A DNA stretch of 55,308 nt from contig JACPRU010000037.1 of the NCBI GenBank assembly GCA_016189835.1, forward strand, positions 1-55,308, written 5' to 3'. Positions 8,578 to 17,168 of this stretch are shown here, piece after piece. This stretch comes from Deltaproteobacteria bacterium (GTDB taxonomy: Bacteria > Desulfobacterota > Binatia > JACPRU01). Under the pieces are notes generated by a model. The model was not told the origin of the DNA. It did not search any database and saw nothing but the letters and a program-made list of their open reading frames with translations. A program made the translations under genes and the position numbers. The first letter of the stretch is position 1, and the number at the start of each line of letters is the position of its first letter.

Positions 8578-11343
8578 TCAGCCGGCCGCGCGATCCGCTC
8601 GACGCGGGCCGTTTCCCGCCGAGCGCGGGCGCGGGCGCTTCAGGGCTTCGTCGAGAATCGCCACCTCCTCGCCCTCATGCGCCTTGTAGTTGCCGGTGGC
8701 CGGGCTCGCCGCCTCGTCTCGTCCCACGTAACCGAGATCTCGATCGGCGCCGAGCACTTCCCTCAGCAGCGGCGCGACGAACGGCCACGCGCCCTGGTTC
8801 TTCGGCTCTTCCTGCACCCAGCGGACGTCCACCGCGTTCGCATAGCGGCGCAGCTGGACGCCGATCTCGGCCGCGGGAAACGGATAGAGCTGCTCGACGC
8901 GCACGATCGCCACGTCGGAGCGCTCGCGCTCCTCGCGCTCGTCGTCGAGCGCGTAGCCGATCTTTCCCGAGCACAGCAGCACGCGCTGGACGCCGAGCGG
9001 CGGCGGATCGCCGGGATCGCCGAGCACCGTGGCAAAGCCGCGCTCGCTGAAGTCCTCGAGCGCCGACACCGCGCGGGGATGACGGAGCAGGCTCTTCGGG
9101 CTCATCACCACCAGCGGCTTGCGGAACGTGCGGTGCATCTGGCGGCGCAGCGCGTGGAAGAGCTGGGCCGGCGTGGTGAGGTTCACGACCTGCAGGTTCT
9201 GATCGGCGCAGAGCTGCAGGAAGCGCTCGAGCCGGGCGCTCGAATGCTCGGGGCCCTGCCCCTCGTAGCCGTGCGGCAACAGCAGCACCAGGCCGCTCAT
9301 GCGCTGCCATTTCGACTCGGCGCTGGCGATGAACTGGTCGATGATCACCTGCGCGGCGTTGGCGAAATCGCCGAACTGCGCCTCCCACACGACCAGCCGC
9401 CGCGGGTCGGCGCTCGACATGCCGTACTCGAAGCCGAGCACGCCTGCTTCGCTGAGCAGGCTGTTGACGACCTCGATCTCCGCCTGCCCGGCGGCGAGGT
9501 GGTTGAGCGGAACGTGCTCGCGGCCGTCCTCGGCGTCGTAGAGAACGGCGTGGCGATGGCTGAACGTACCCCGGGCGGTGTCTTGGCCGGTGAGGCGCAC
9601 CGGCGTCTTCTCGAGCAGCAGCGTCGCGTAGGCCAGCGTCTCGGCGCAGCCCCAGTCGATCCCGCGGCCGGACTCCACCATCTCGTGGCGGGCGTCGAGC
9701 AGCTTGCGCACGCGCGGGTGGGGCGTGAAGCCGTCGGGAATCCGCCGCAAGGCCCGGGCGGCGTCGCGCAGCCGCGCGGCGCCTACGCGAGTATCGGCGC
9801 TCCAGTCCGAGCCCGCCCACGTGAATCCCTTCCACACGCCGCCGAGCGCGAATACCTGCTGGCGCGGCAGGAAGTCGCGCGCGTAGCTGAGCGCGTCCTC
9901 GAGCACGCCCCTGACCTCGCCGCGCGCCTGCTCGACCCGCCGGGCGTCGATCACGCCCGCCTGCTGCAGCCGCTCGGCATAGCGTGCGACCACGGTCGGA
10001 TGCCGCGCGATCTCGCGGTACATCACCGGCTGCGTGAGCGTCGGATCGTCGACCTCGTTGTGGCCGTGACGGCGGTAGCAGACGAGATCGATCACCACGT
10101 CGACCCGGAAGCGGTGACGGAACGCCGCGGCCAGCTGCGCCGCCTGCACCGCCGCCTCGGGATCGTCGGCGTTGACGTGGAAGACCGGCGCCTCGATCAC
10201 CGACGCGAGGTCCGACGGATAGCGCGTGAAGCGGAACTCGCGCGGCGAGGTGGTGAAGCCGATCTGGTTGTCGACGATGATGTGGATCGTGCCGCCGGTG
10301 GTGAACGCCGCGAGCTCCGAGAGCGCCAGCGTCTCGTACACCAGGCCCTGGCCCGTGAAGGCCGCGTCTCCGTGCATCAACACCGGGACGACGCGGCGCC
10401 GCTCGCGGTCGCCGAGGTAGCCTTGCTTGGCGCGCACGATGCCCTCGACCACGGGATCGACGGCTTCGAGGTGGCTCGGGTTCGAGCACAGCGACAGATG
10501 GATCCGGCGGCCGCCGCGGGTCGTGTGATCGCGCGAATAGCCGAGATGATACTTGACGTCGCCGTCGCCCTGGATTCCGGCCGGCAGGAACACCCCCTCG
10601 AATTCCGCGAGGATCATCTCGTAGGGCTTGTGCAGCACGTGCGCGAGCACGTTCAGCCGGCCGCGGTGCGGCATCCCCATGACGATTTCCTCGACGCCGC
10701 TCGTCCCGGCTTCCTCCACCACGGTATCGAGCAGCGGGATCAGCGCCTCGCCGCCCTCGAGCGAGAAGCGCTTCTGGCCGACGTACTTGGTGTGCAGGAA
10801 CTGCTCGAAGGTCTCGGCGGCGATCAGCCGCTCGAGCACCCGCACGCGCTCCGCGGGGGCGAGCTCCGGACGGTTGCGGGTGCTCTCCATGCGGCTCTCC
10901 AGCCAATCGCGCTGCTGGTTGTCGCGGATGTCGAGCACTTCGACGCCGAGCGTTCCGCAGTAGGTTTCGTGCAGCGCCCCCAGCAGCTCGCCGAGCGGAG
11001 CCTTCGTCAACCCGCAGACCGAGCCGCTCGATACGGTGCGCGCCAGGTCGTCGGCGCCGAAGCCGAACTTTTGCAGCTCCAGGAAGGGGTGGGAGCGCGG
11101 GCTGTGGCCGAGCGGATCGAGGTCGGCGATCAGGTGCCCGAAGTTGCGATAGGCCTCGACCAGGTCCGCGACTCGCGGCGCCGGCTCCTGCGGTTCGAGG
11201 GCATCGCTGCGGCCGGCGAACTCGTAGCCCGCGAACATCAACGCCCAGCGCTCGTCGATCGAGGCGGGATCCGCCCGGTACTGACGGTACAGCGATTCGA
11301 CGTACTCGGGATTGGCCCGGGCGATGAAGTCGAGAAAGCTCAC
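8578..11343 (-). CDS. sucA: 2-oxoglutarate dehydrogenase E1 component
   Basis: The 921-residue thiamine-diphosphate enzyme decarboxylates 2-oxoglutarate and succinylates the lipoyl group of SucB. Recognisable parts are the N-terminal YVESLYRQYRADP segment typical of E1o, GMPHRGRLNVLAHVL, the cofactor-binding stretch from HGDAAFTGQG to VDNQIGFTTSP, HGHNEVDDP, and the C-terminal LLPHGYEGQGPEHSS and SPKSLLRHP motifs. Length is normal for the family. The GTG at 11343 is preferred over an in-frame start ten codons upstream because GGGAGAGG precedes it and the protein then begins MSFLDFIA-like. Repeat copy 3 sits directly upstream. Confidence 0.97.
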   Translation of the reverse strand: MSFLDFIARANPEYVESLYRQYRADPASIDERWALMFAGYEFAGRSDALEPQEPAPRVADLVEAYRNFGHLIADLDPLGHSPRSHPFLELQKFGFGADDLARTVSSGSVCGLTKAPLGELLGALHETYCGTLGVEVLDIRDNQQRDWLESRMESTRNRPELAPAERVRVLERLIAAETFEQFLHTKYVGQKRFSLEGGEALIPLLDTVVEEAGTSGVEEIVMGMPHRGRLNVLAHVLHKPYEMILAEFEGVFLPAGIQGDGDVKYHLGYSRDHTTRGGRRIHLSLCSNPSHLEAVDPVVEGIVRAKQGYLGDRERRRVVPVLMHGDAAFTGQGLVYETLALSELAAFTTGGTIHIIVDNQIGFTTSPREFRFTRYPSDLASVIEAPVFHVNADDPEAAVQAAQLAAAFRHRFRVDVVIDLVCYRRHGHNEVDDPTLTQPVMYREIARHPTVVARYAERLQQAGVIDARRVEQARGEVRGVLEDALSYARDFLPRQQVFALGGVWKGFTWAGSDWSADTRVGAARLRDAARALRRIPDGFTPHPRVRKLLDARHEMVESGRGIDWGCAETLAYATLLLEKTPVRLTGQDTARGTFSHRHAVLYDAEDGREHVPLNHLAAGQAEIEVVNSLLSEAGVLGFEYGMSSADPRRLVVWEAQFGDFANAAQVIIDQFIASAESKWQRMSGLVLLLPHGYEGQGPEHSSARLERFLQLCADQNLQVVNLTTPAQLFHALRRQMHRTFRKPLVVMSPKSLLRHPRAVSALEDFSERGFATVLGDPGDPPPLGVQRVLLCSGKIGYALDDEREERERSDVAIVRVEQLYPFPAAEIGVQLRRYANAVDVRWVQEEPKNQGAWPFVAPLLREVLGADRDLGYVGRDEAASPATGNYKAHEGEEVAILDEALKRPRPRSAGNGPRRADRAAG

Positions 11344-11355
11344 GGCCTCTCCCTC

Positions 11356-11445
11356 AGCGCGGCACGGCCGCAACCAAACGGCGGTCGCCTATTGTGGTCT
11401 CGTATCTCATTCGTCGTGCCAAGAGACGAAATTCTGCCGTAGTAG
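11356..11445 (-). repeat. suc intergenic repeat, copy 3 (diverged)
   Basis: This stretch is about three quarters identical to copies 1 and 2, in the same orientation, and fills the gap between the hydrolase stop and the sucA start. The long stem has changed to GTCTC (11397-11401) and GAGAC (11423-11427), a paired C-G to T-A change relative to copies 1 and 2. The small hairpin 11359-11371 is kept with a changed loop base. Confidence 0.75.
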
Positions 11446-11446
11446 A

Positions 11447-12328
11447 TCAGGACTGGAGGAAGGCGATCAGCGCCTGGTTCACCGCTTGCGGCTTCTCCTG
11501 GTGGATGAAGTGCCCGGCATCGACGAGCACGACCTTCTGCAGTCCCTTCGGGAAGAGGGCTTCCATGCCCTCGAGCGTCTCGACCCCGATGCAGCCGTCG
11601 TGCTGGCCGTGGAACACCAGCGCCGGCACCTCGATCGGAGCGGTCATGAGCGTCGCCTGCAGATCGGCGAGCTCGGCAACCTGCAGCGCCGGGTTGAACG
11701 TGTGGCGGTAGTAGGCGAGCGCGGCGGCCAGCACGCCCGGCTTCTGGAACGTCGCCTTGAGCGACGCCATCTCCTCGGCGGGGAGCCTCCATCGCGGCGA
11801 CCAGTCGGCCCACAGGCGATCGAGGAACTCGAAGCCGTTGTGCGAGACCGCGGCCTCGGCGGTCGGCAACTGGAACATGAAGATGTACCAGGAGCGGCGC
11901 ATCTGCGCGTAGCTGGTGACGATCGCCTGCATGAGCTGCGGACCGTGCGGCACGGCGGCGGTGGCGACCTTGCGGACGCGCCGGGGAGCGAGGATCGCCG
12001 CGCCGTACGCGGCGAGCGCGCCCCAGTCGTGCCCGAAGAGGTACGCCGGCTCGCCGGGCGACAAGGCGTCGATCAGCGCCGCCGCGTCCCGGGCCAGGGC
12101 GGCGGACTGGTAGGGCCCGTTGGCCGGAACGTCGCTCGGCGCATAACCGCGCAGATAGGGCGCCACCGCACGGAAGCCGGCCTTGGCGAGCGCCGGGAGC
12201 TGGAAGCGAAACGATCGCGCATGGTCGGGAAAACCATGCAGGCAGAGCACGAGCGGCCCGCTTCCCGCCTCCAGGTAGTGGAACCGCAGACCGTTGGCGC
12301 TCACGCTTCCGCTCTTGAACTGGTCCAT
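11447..12328 (-). CDS. alpha/beta hydrolase, soluble epoxide hydrolase type
   Basis: The 293-residue cytoplasmic hydrolase has an oxyanion-hole HGFPD motif and the nucleophile elbow GHDWG. An Asp nucleophile followed by Trp is characteristic of epoxide hydrolases and haloalkane dehalogenases. It also has an acid in FHGQHDGCIG and the catalytic His in DAGHFIHQEKP. The lid with several Tyr/Trp residues (RSWYIFMFQLP and ALAYYRHTFNP) suits epoxide hydrolysis through two tyrosines. The substrate is unknown. The ATG at 12328 has GAGGTGGCG directly before it. An upstream ATG (12430) would overlap malQ and add a tail unlike the family. It may be co-transcribed with malQ, 67 bases upstream. Confidence 0.85.
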   Translation of the reverse strand: MDQFKSGSVSANGLRFHYLEAGSGPLVLCLHGFPDHARSFRFQLPALAKAGFRAVAPYLRGYAPSDVPANGPYQSAALARDAAALIDALSPGEPAYLFGHDWGALAAYGAAILAPRRVRKVATAAVPHGPQLMQAIVTSYAQMRRSWYIFMFQLPTAEAAVSHNGFEFLDRLWADWSPRWRLPAEEMASLKATFQKPGVLAAALAYYRHTFNPALQVAELADLQATLMTAPIEVPALVFHGQHDGCIGVETLEGMEALFPKGLQKVVLVDAGHFIHQEKPQAVNQALIAFLQS

Positions 12329-12395
12329 CGCCACCTCGAAGTCCCCTCGTCTGCGCAGCGTCGCCGCGAGCCGGCGGCCCGCGGGGTGTGACCGT

Positions 12396-13940
12396 TCAGC
12401 CCATTCTCCGTAATCGCCCGGCAGCGTCAATCAACGCTCGGAGCGCGGCGCTCTCCGCGGCGATCCGCTCGTCCGAGCCCAGGCGCTCGACCTCGACCGG
12501 CAGGCGAAACCGCCAGTTGTCGTCGCCGATCGTCGCCGGCGTGTTGATGCGCTGCGGCCAGCCGAAGAGGTCCTGGACGGGCAGGATCACCATGCGTGAC
12601 GGCGAGGCATAGAGGCGGCCGAGGATGGCGCGGCGGACCTCAGGCGAGAGCTCGGCGCCGTCGCCGTCGCGGACGGGCAGCAGATCGAGCAGGGCGCGGC
12701 GCGGCGGCGGCGGCAGCCCGCCCCACCATTCCACCAGCGAGTCCGTGTCGTGAGTGCCGGTGGTGGCGATCGAGCACTCGGGATAGGACGCCGGATCGAC
12801 GAAGCGGTCGCCCTGGCGGACCCAGCGCAGGACCTTGTACCCGGGGACATCCAGCGCGGCGAGCGCCGCGGTGACGAATTCGGGAACCACGCCGAGATCC
12901 TCTGCCACGACCTGCGCCGGCTTCCCCTCGTCGATCATCCACCGCAGGATCTCGCGGCCCTGCGCGATCTGCGCGCTCTCCCCGGGGGGATCGAAGCCGT
13001 TCGGCACGTCGCCGAAGAAGTGGAAGGTGCGGAACAGCCCGACGACGTGGTCGACGCGAAACAGGTCGTACAGCTCCGCCATGCGCCGCACGCGGCGGCG
13101 CAGCCACGGCCAGCCCTGCCGGCGCATCACCGCCCAGCGGTACATCGGCAGCCCCCAGCGCTGACCGCTGGCGCTGAACGCGTCGGGCGGAGCGCCGACC
13201 GATCGCGAGAGATCGAAGATCGATCGGTTCGCCCACACGTCGGCGCTGTTCTCCGACGGAGCGAACGGCAGGTCGCCCATCAGCCGGACGCCGCGCGCGT
13301 CCGCCGCGCGGCGGACGCGCGACCAAGCCTCGGCGGCGGCGAACTGCAGGTACTCGAAGGCGAGGATTCGCGCGGCGAGACGACGGCGCGCGGCGCCGAG
13401 CGCCCGCGAATCGCGGCGCCGAAGCGCCTCGGGCCATTGCCTCCACGATCGTCCGGCGTGCTCCTCGAAGAGCGCGCGGAACAGCGCGTAGTCCGCGAGC
13501 CACGGCGCGCGGCCTCGGAAATCGTCGAAGCACCGGCGGCGGTCGTGCCGCGCCGCCAGCGCGCGGAAGCGGCGCACCGCCTCGTCGAACAGCGGCTGCT
13601 TCCAGGCGCGCGCCCGCTCGCGATCGACGACGCCGGTCGAGTCCGGACCCGCGGGGATCGAGTCGCCGCGCAGCTCCTCGATCGTCGCCGGCGTGAGGTA
13701 GAGCGGGTCGATCGCGAACGAGGAGAGCGCGTTGTACGGGCTCGCCTCCCCCGGGCCGAGCTCGCCGAGCGGCAGCAGCGCGATCACGCGATGGCCGGCA
13801 TCGGCCGCCCACTCGCAGAGCGGCACGAGGTCGTCGATCTCGCCGATCGCGCCGCCGCGCCGCGAGCGCAGCGAGAACAGCGGCACCGCGAAGCCCGCCA
13901 GCCGCGGGCCGTGCCCCGGCGATGCCGGATCGCGCTTCAC
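12396..13940 (-). CDS. malQ: 4-alpha-glucanotransferase (amylomaltase, GH77)
   Basis: The 514-residue enzyme transfers maltodextrin segments between glucans. Family signatures run in order: SPYNALSSFAIDPLYL near the N-terminus, MGDLPFAPSENSADVWAN, RWGLPMYRW, the nucleophile region FRVDHVVGLFRTFHF, the acid/base region VAEDLGVVP, and TGTHDTDSLVEWW with the transition-state Asp. Length is normal. Translation starts at a GTG that overlaps the HtrA stop codon by four bases (GTGA), so it is coupled to the protease gene. No glycogen or maltose genes are nearby, so the link to glycan metabolism is only by enzyme type. Confidence 0.95.
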   Translation of the reverse strand: MKRDPASPGHGPRLAGFAVPLFSLRSRRGGAIGEIDDLVPLCEWAADAGHRVIALLPLGELGPGEASPYNALSSFAIDPLYLTPATIEELRGDSIPAGPDSTGVVDRERARAWKQPLFDEAVRRFRALAARHDRRRCFDDFRGRAPWLADYALFRALFEEHAGRSWRQWPEALRRRDSRALGAARRRLAARILAFEYLQFAAAEAWSRVRRAADARGVRLMGDLPFAPSENSADVWANRSIFDLSRSVGAPPDAFSASGQRWGLPMYRWAVMRRQGWPWLRRRVRRMAELYDLFRVDHVVGLFRTFHFFGDVPNGFDPPGESAQIAQGREILRWMIDEGKPAQVVAEDLGVVPEFVTAALAALDVPGYKVLRWVRQGDRFVDPASYPECSIATTGTHDTDSLVEWWGGLPPPPRRALLDLLPVRDGDGAELSPEVRRAILGRLYASPSRMVILPVQDLFGWPQRINTPATIGDDNWRFRLPVEVERLGSDERIAAESAALRALIDAAGRLRRMG

Positions 13941-15064
13941 GCGCCGCGCTCGGCCGGCGCCTCCTGGATGACCGCGTCGAAGCTCCGGCGCACGCCGCCG
14001 CGCACCACGTCGATCTTCACCGAGTGACCGAGCGGGACCTCGGCCGCCCAGCGCGACAGCTCGCGCGAGTTCTTCACCGGCCGCCCGTCGAAGCCGACGA
14101 TCACGTCGCCGCGGCGAATGCCGGCGCGGTGCGCGGGCCCGCCGCGGTAGATGTCGGAGACCAGCGCCCCCTGCTCGCTCGGCAGTCCGAAGGAGCGGGC
14201 GAGGTCGGGCGTGACGTCCTGCATCACCACGCCGAGCCAGCCGCGCACGACGCGGCGGTGCGCCCGCAGCTGATCGACGACCTGGATCGCGAGATTGATC
14301 GGGATCGCGAAGCCGATGCCGATCGACCCGCCGCTGCGGCTGAAGATCGCGCTGTTCAGGCCGACCACCTTGCCGTCGATGTCGACCAGCGGCCCCCCGG
14401 AGTTGCCCGGGTTGATCGAGGCGTCGGTCTGGATGAAGTTGTCGAACGGGCCGGCGCCGATCACCCGCTCCTTGGCGCTGACGATGCCGGCGGTGACGGT
14501 CTCCTCGAGCCCGAACGGGTTGCCGATCGCCAGCACCCAGTCGCCGACGCCGAGCTCGTCGGAATCGCCGAGCTCGGCTTGCGGCAGGTTCTTGCCGCGG
14601 ATGCGGATCAGCGCCACGTCGGTGCGCGCGTCGCTGCCGACCAGCTCGGCCGGGAAGCTGCGCGTGTCGGCGAGCTTCACCTGGATCTCGTCCGCGTTGG
14701 CGACCACGTGGTGGTTGGTGAGAATGTTCCCCTCGCGGTCGATGATCACTCCGGAGCCGAGGCTCTTCTGCTCCATCTCGCGGGGCAGCTCCGGGAAGAA
14801 CTGGCGGAAGAACTGATCGAACGGGTCGCCCTGGCCGAACGGAGTCACCCGCACGCGCTGGGTGGTGAAGATGTTGACGACCGGCGGCGTGGCGCGGCGC
14901 GCGACGGCGGCGAACGTGAACGGCTTGGCGGCGAGCATCTGCGCCTCGGCGGCGCGAACCAGCGAGCGGCCGGCGGGGGTCCCCGCCTTCCAGGCGGCGC
15001 CGAGCCAGGCACCGGCCAGAGCGACGAGCAGCAGGGAGACGTAGAACTCGCGTCGACTCACCAT
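13937..15064 (-). CDS. HtrA/Deg-type serine protease with one PDZ domain
   Basis: The 375-residue exported or membrane-anchored protease starts with a signal/anchor helix (residues about 6-27). The trypsin-like domain has the catalytic His in TNHHVVAN, Asp in RTDVALIRI and Ser in NPGNSGGPLVD. A single C-terminal PDZ domain follows, from about residue 275 (SDIYRGGPAHRAGIRRGDVI). One PDZ makes it like DegS or HhoB rather than DegP, which has two. The expected role is periplasmic protein quality control. GGGAGGAA stands just before the ATG. It sits between xthA (34 bases upstream) and malQ (overlapping). Confidence 0.95.
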   Translation of the reverse strand: MVSRREFYVSLLLVALAGAWLGAAWKAGTPAGRSLVRAAEAQMLAAKPFTFAAVARRATPPVVNIFTTQRVRVTPFGQGDPFDQFFRQFFPELPREMEQKSLGSGVIIDREGNILTNHHVVANADEIQVKLADTRSFPAELVGSDARTDVALIRIRGKNLPQAELGDSDELGVGDWVLAIGNPFGLEETVTAGIVSAKERVIGAGPFDNFIQTDASINPGNSGGPLVDIDGKVVGLNSAIFSRSGGSIGIGFAIPINLAIQVVDQLRAHRRVVRGWLGVVMQDVTPDLARSFGLPSEQGALVSDIYRGGPAHRAGIRRGDVIVGFDGRPVKNSRELSRWAAEVPLGHSVKIDVVRGGVRRSFDAVIQEAPAERGA

Positions 15065-15098
15065 GGTTCCTCCCTTGACGACGAGAAGTCGCGACCTC

Positions 15099-15866
15099 TC
15101 AGGCGATCTCGGCGATCACCGGGGCATGGTCCGAGGGCTGTTTCCCCTTGCGCGCGTCGCGATCGATCGCCGCGCCGCTGCAGCGGGCGGCGACCGACTC
15201 GGTCGCCCAGACGTGATCGATGCGCAGGCCCCGGTTGCGGTGAAACGCGCCCTGCCGGTAGTCCCACCAGGAGTAGAGCCCCGATTCGGGATGATGGCGG
15301 CGGACGACGTCGATCAGGCCGAAGGCGGCGACCTCGGCGAGCGCCTTGCGCTCCTCGGGATGGCAGTGGACCTGATCGCGGTACGCCGCGGGGTCGTGCA
15401 CGTCGCGGTCCTCGGGGGCGACGTTGAAGTCGCCGCACAACACGATCGCGTCGCTCGGGCGCGCCGTCTCGTCGAGATAGCCGCTCAGGCGGCGCAGCCA
15501 ATCGAGCTTCTGCGCGAAGTAGGGAGAATCGACCGCGCGCCCGTTCGGCACGTAGACGTTGACGACGCGCAGGTCGGCGACGGTGGCGCACAGCAGGCGG
15601 CTCCCGGGATCGGGATTCGGCAGCGGCAGGCCGCGCACGACGTCGGCCGCCGGCTGCCGCGACACGATGGCGACGCCGTTGTAGGTCTTCTGGCCGAAGG
15701 CGGTCACCTGGTAGCCGCGGCTCTCGAACGGCTCGCGCGGAAACAGGTCGTCGGCGACCTTGGTCTCCTGCAGGCAGAGGACGTCAGGACGGTTGCGGTC
15801 GATCCACTCGACGACCCGATCGAGACGGGCGCGGATCGAGTTGACGTTCCAGGAGGCGAGCTTCAA
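15099..15866 (-). CDS. xthA: exodeoxyribonuclease III / AP endonuclease
   Basis: This 255-residue metal-dependent nuclease acts in base excision repair. All catalytic motifs are visible: SWNVNSIRAR, the metal ligand Glu in CLQETK, NVYVPNG, GDFNVAPEDRDVHDP, RIDHVWAT and the final SDHAPV with the catalytic His. No ATG is available in front of the first conserved motif. The TTG at 15866 overlaps the stop of the SEC-C gene (TTGA) and places the protein start one residue before KLASWNVNS, as in other family members. A long upstream extension of the frame is a shadow of the SEC-C gene. Confidence 0.95.
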   Translation of the reverse strand: MKLASWNVNSIRARLDRVVEWIDRNRPDVLCLQETKVADDLFPREPFESRGYQVTAFGQKTYNGVAIVSRQPAADVVRGLPLPNPDPGSRLLCATVADLRVVNVYVPNGRAVDSPYFAQKLDWLRRLSGYLDETARPSDAIVLCGDFNVAPEDRDVHDPAAYRDQVHCHPEERKALAEVAAFGLIDVVRRHHPESGLYSWWDYRQGAFHRNRGLRIDHVWATESVAARCSGAAIDRDARKGKQPSDHAPVIAEIA

Positions 15867-16525
15867 GGAGCCTGGAGCCGGCGCCCGCGAACGGCCGCCG
15901 GGGCCCGCCGCTTCAGACAGCAGTCGCGGTAGCGCCGGCCGCTGCCGCACGGGCATGGCCCCTGACGATGGAGCGAAGGCAACGGGCCGCCGGTCACCTC
16001 CTTCAACACCTGCTCCATGGAGGGCACGCGGCGCGGGACGCCCGAGACCCGGTCGAAGGCCCGGATGACCACCAGCAGGACGGAGAAGATCGTACCGAGA
16101 TGCTTCGCCTCGAACTCCCGCTCGCGCGCGGCGTCCATCAAGTAGCGCATCAGCTCGGCGACCACATACGGCTGATCGTGGTCGCGCCCGTACAGCGCCC
16201 GGCGAGCGAGCAGCTGCTCGTCCATGTTCTCGAGATCCCGTCCCCAGCGCTGCATACCGTCGAGCGCTTCGTCCATGACGGTCTCGCGCACCCGGGGCAG
16301 CGATCGGTGACGTGCCTTCTCGTAGCAGGCGGCCACCGCGCTGGCGCAGTACAGCGCCATCGACGCGGCATCCTCGCCCGCGTCCTCGGTGAGCGCGAGC
16401 ACGGCGGCGTTGACGATCGGCTGGCGCTCGACGAAGCGCTTGGCCCGGCGATCGGCCTGCGCCGGCGTCCACGCGGCCATCGCGTTCCACGTCGAGCGGA
16501 TCACTTCGAGCGAGAGCAGCGGCAC
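15863..16525 (-). CDS. SEC-C metal-binding motif protein of unknown function
   Basis: The protein has 220 residues. The N-terminal 180 are mostly helical with no motif I recognise. The C-terminus has the zinc-binding SEC-C motif (PCPCGSGRRYRDCC), as found at the end of SecA and in many small proteins of uncertain role. A basic, Arg-rich tail follows. The start is a GTG with no good Shine-Dalgarno sequence. The stop overlaps the xthA start by four bases, so the two are translationally coupled. Confidence 0.8.
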   Translation of the reverse strand: MPLLSLEVIRSTWNAMAAWTPAQADRRAKRFVERQPIVNAAVLALTEDAGEDAASMALYCASAVAACYEKARHRSLPRVRETVMDEALDGMQRWGRDLENMDEQLLARRALYGRDHDQPYVVAELMRYLMDAAREREFEAKHLGTIFSVLLVVIRAFDRVSGVPRRVPSMEQVLKEVTGGPLPSLHRQGPCPCGSGRRYRDCCLKRRAPAAVRGRRLQAP

Positions 16526-16677
16526 GCGCCGAGCTTCACTAGCAAACCGGCGAGATTGTCAAGCGCAAAGTCGACGCGGGGAACGCGGGGAGCGGAGAGG
16601 GAGGGTGTGACGACCGACGATCGGCGAGCACCGGAGGAGAGGCGCTTGGGCCTGCGCCACTACCCCGGCCGATGAGC

Positions 16678-16884
16678 TCAATGTCTCGCGCAGTCCTGCG
16701 AGCCGTCCGGGTCCATCAGGATCTCGCCGTCCTCGGCGAGCGCGTTGATCACCTCGTTCAGCCGGCCGAGCGGCGTGCCGTCGAGCTTGAAGTGACGAAC
16801 CCCGCGCTGCATGGCGTCGGAGATCACGCTGACGACGAATATCGTATCCGGGTCGGAGTAGATGTCGCGGAGGTTGTTCAACAT
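16678..16884 (-). CDS. small hypothetical protein, 68 residues
   Basis: The ATG at 16884 has GGGAGG five bases in front. The acidic protein begins MLNNLRDIYSDPDTIFVVSV and ends with two Asp/Glu-rich segments and DCARH. It is soluble, probably alpha/beta, with no cysteine motif. The frame is open further upstream, but that part is poor in conserved character and contains intergenic periodic sequence, so the short form is preferred. No family recognised. It follows the methyltransferase gene by 284 bases on the same strand. Confidence 0.65.
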   Translation of the reverse strand: MLNNLRDIYSDPDTIFVVSVISDAMQRGVRHFKLDGTPLGRLNEVINALAEDGEILMDPDGSQDCARH

Positions 16885-17168
16885 GGAGCCTCCCGCCCCG
16901 GGGGCACCGCCACTGGAAACCGATCGTGGCGTCTCGTTTCGCGTTGCAGTCTTCACGGTTGGGTGTTTTTGCAAGCTCCATACCCGCGCCGCACCATCGC
17001 CGGCACGGCACTCTGCCCGTTTCGCCCACCATGAAATACTCTCGCGATTTCGCCCCCTTTGCGCCCTCTCGGATGTTTTCCGAGGGGCTGGCGACGGGCT
17101 CTCGGCGACTGCTCGGGGGCATGCGTTTACGCCGCGGCGGTGAAAACGTGACGTTCGCGGCAATCGCG
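16885..17168. other. intergenic region with periodic sequence and hairpin
   Basis: This 284-base gap has no gene. It contains CTCGGA/TCCGAG (17068-17073 with 17079-17084, loop 5) and, next to it, a run with an approximate 9-base period (about 17040-17070). Confidence 0.4.

Noticed and set aside
7120-11442. 1440-codon open frame antisense to sucA, sucB and part of lpd
   Set aside because: High third-position GC in the real genes leaves the opposite strand free of stops; its translation is Arg/His/Leu-rich low-complexity sequence with no domain.
16536-16562. TTGACA with TAGTGA as promoter of the SEC-C gene
   Set aside because: The -35 is perfect but the spacer is only 15 bases, the -10 is poor and the transcript would begin almost at the start codon.
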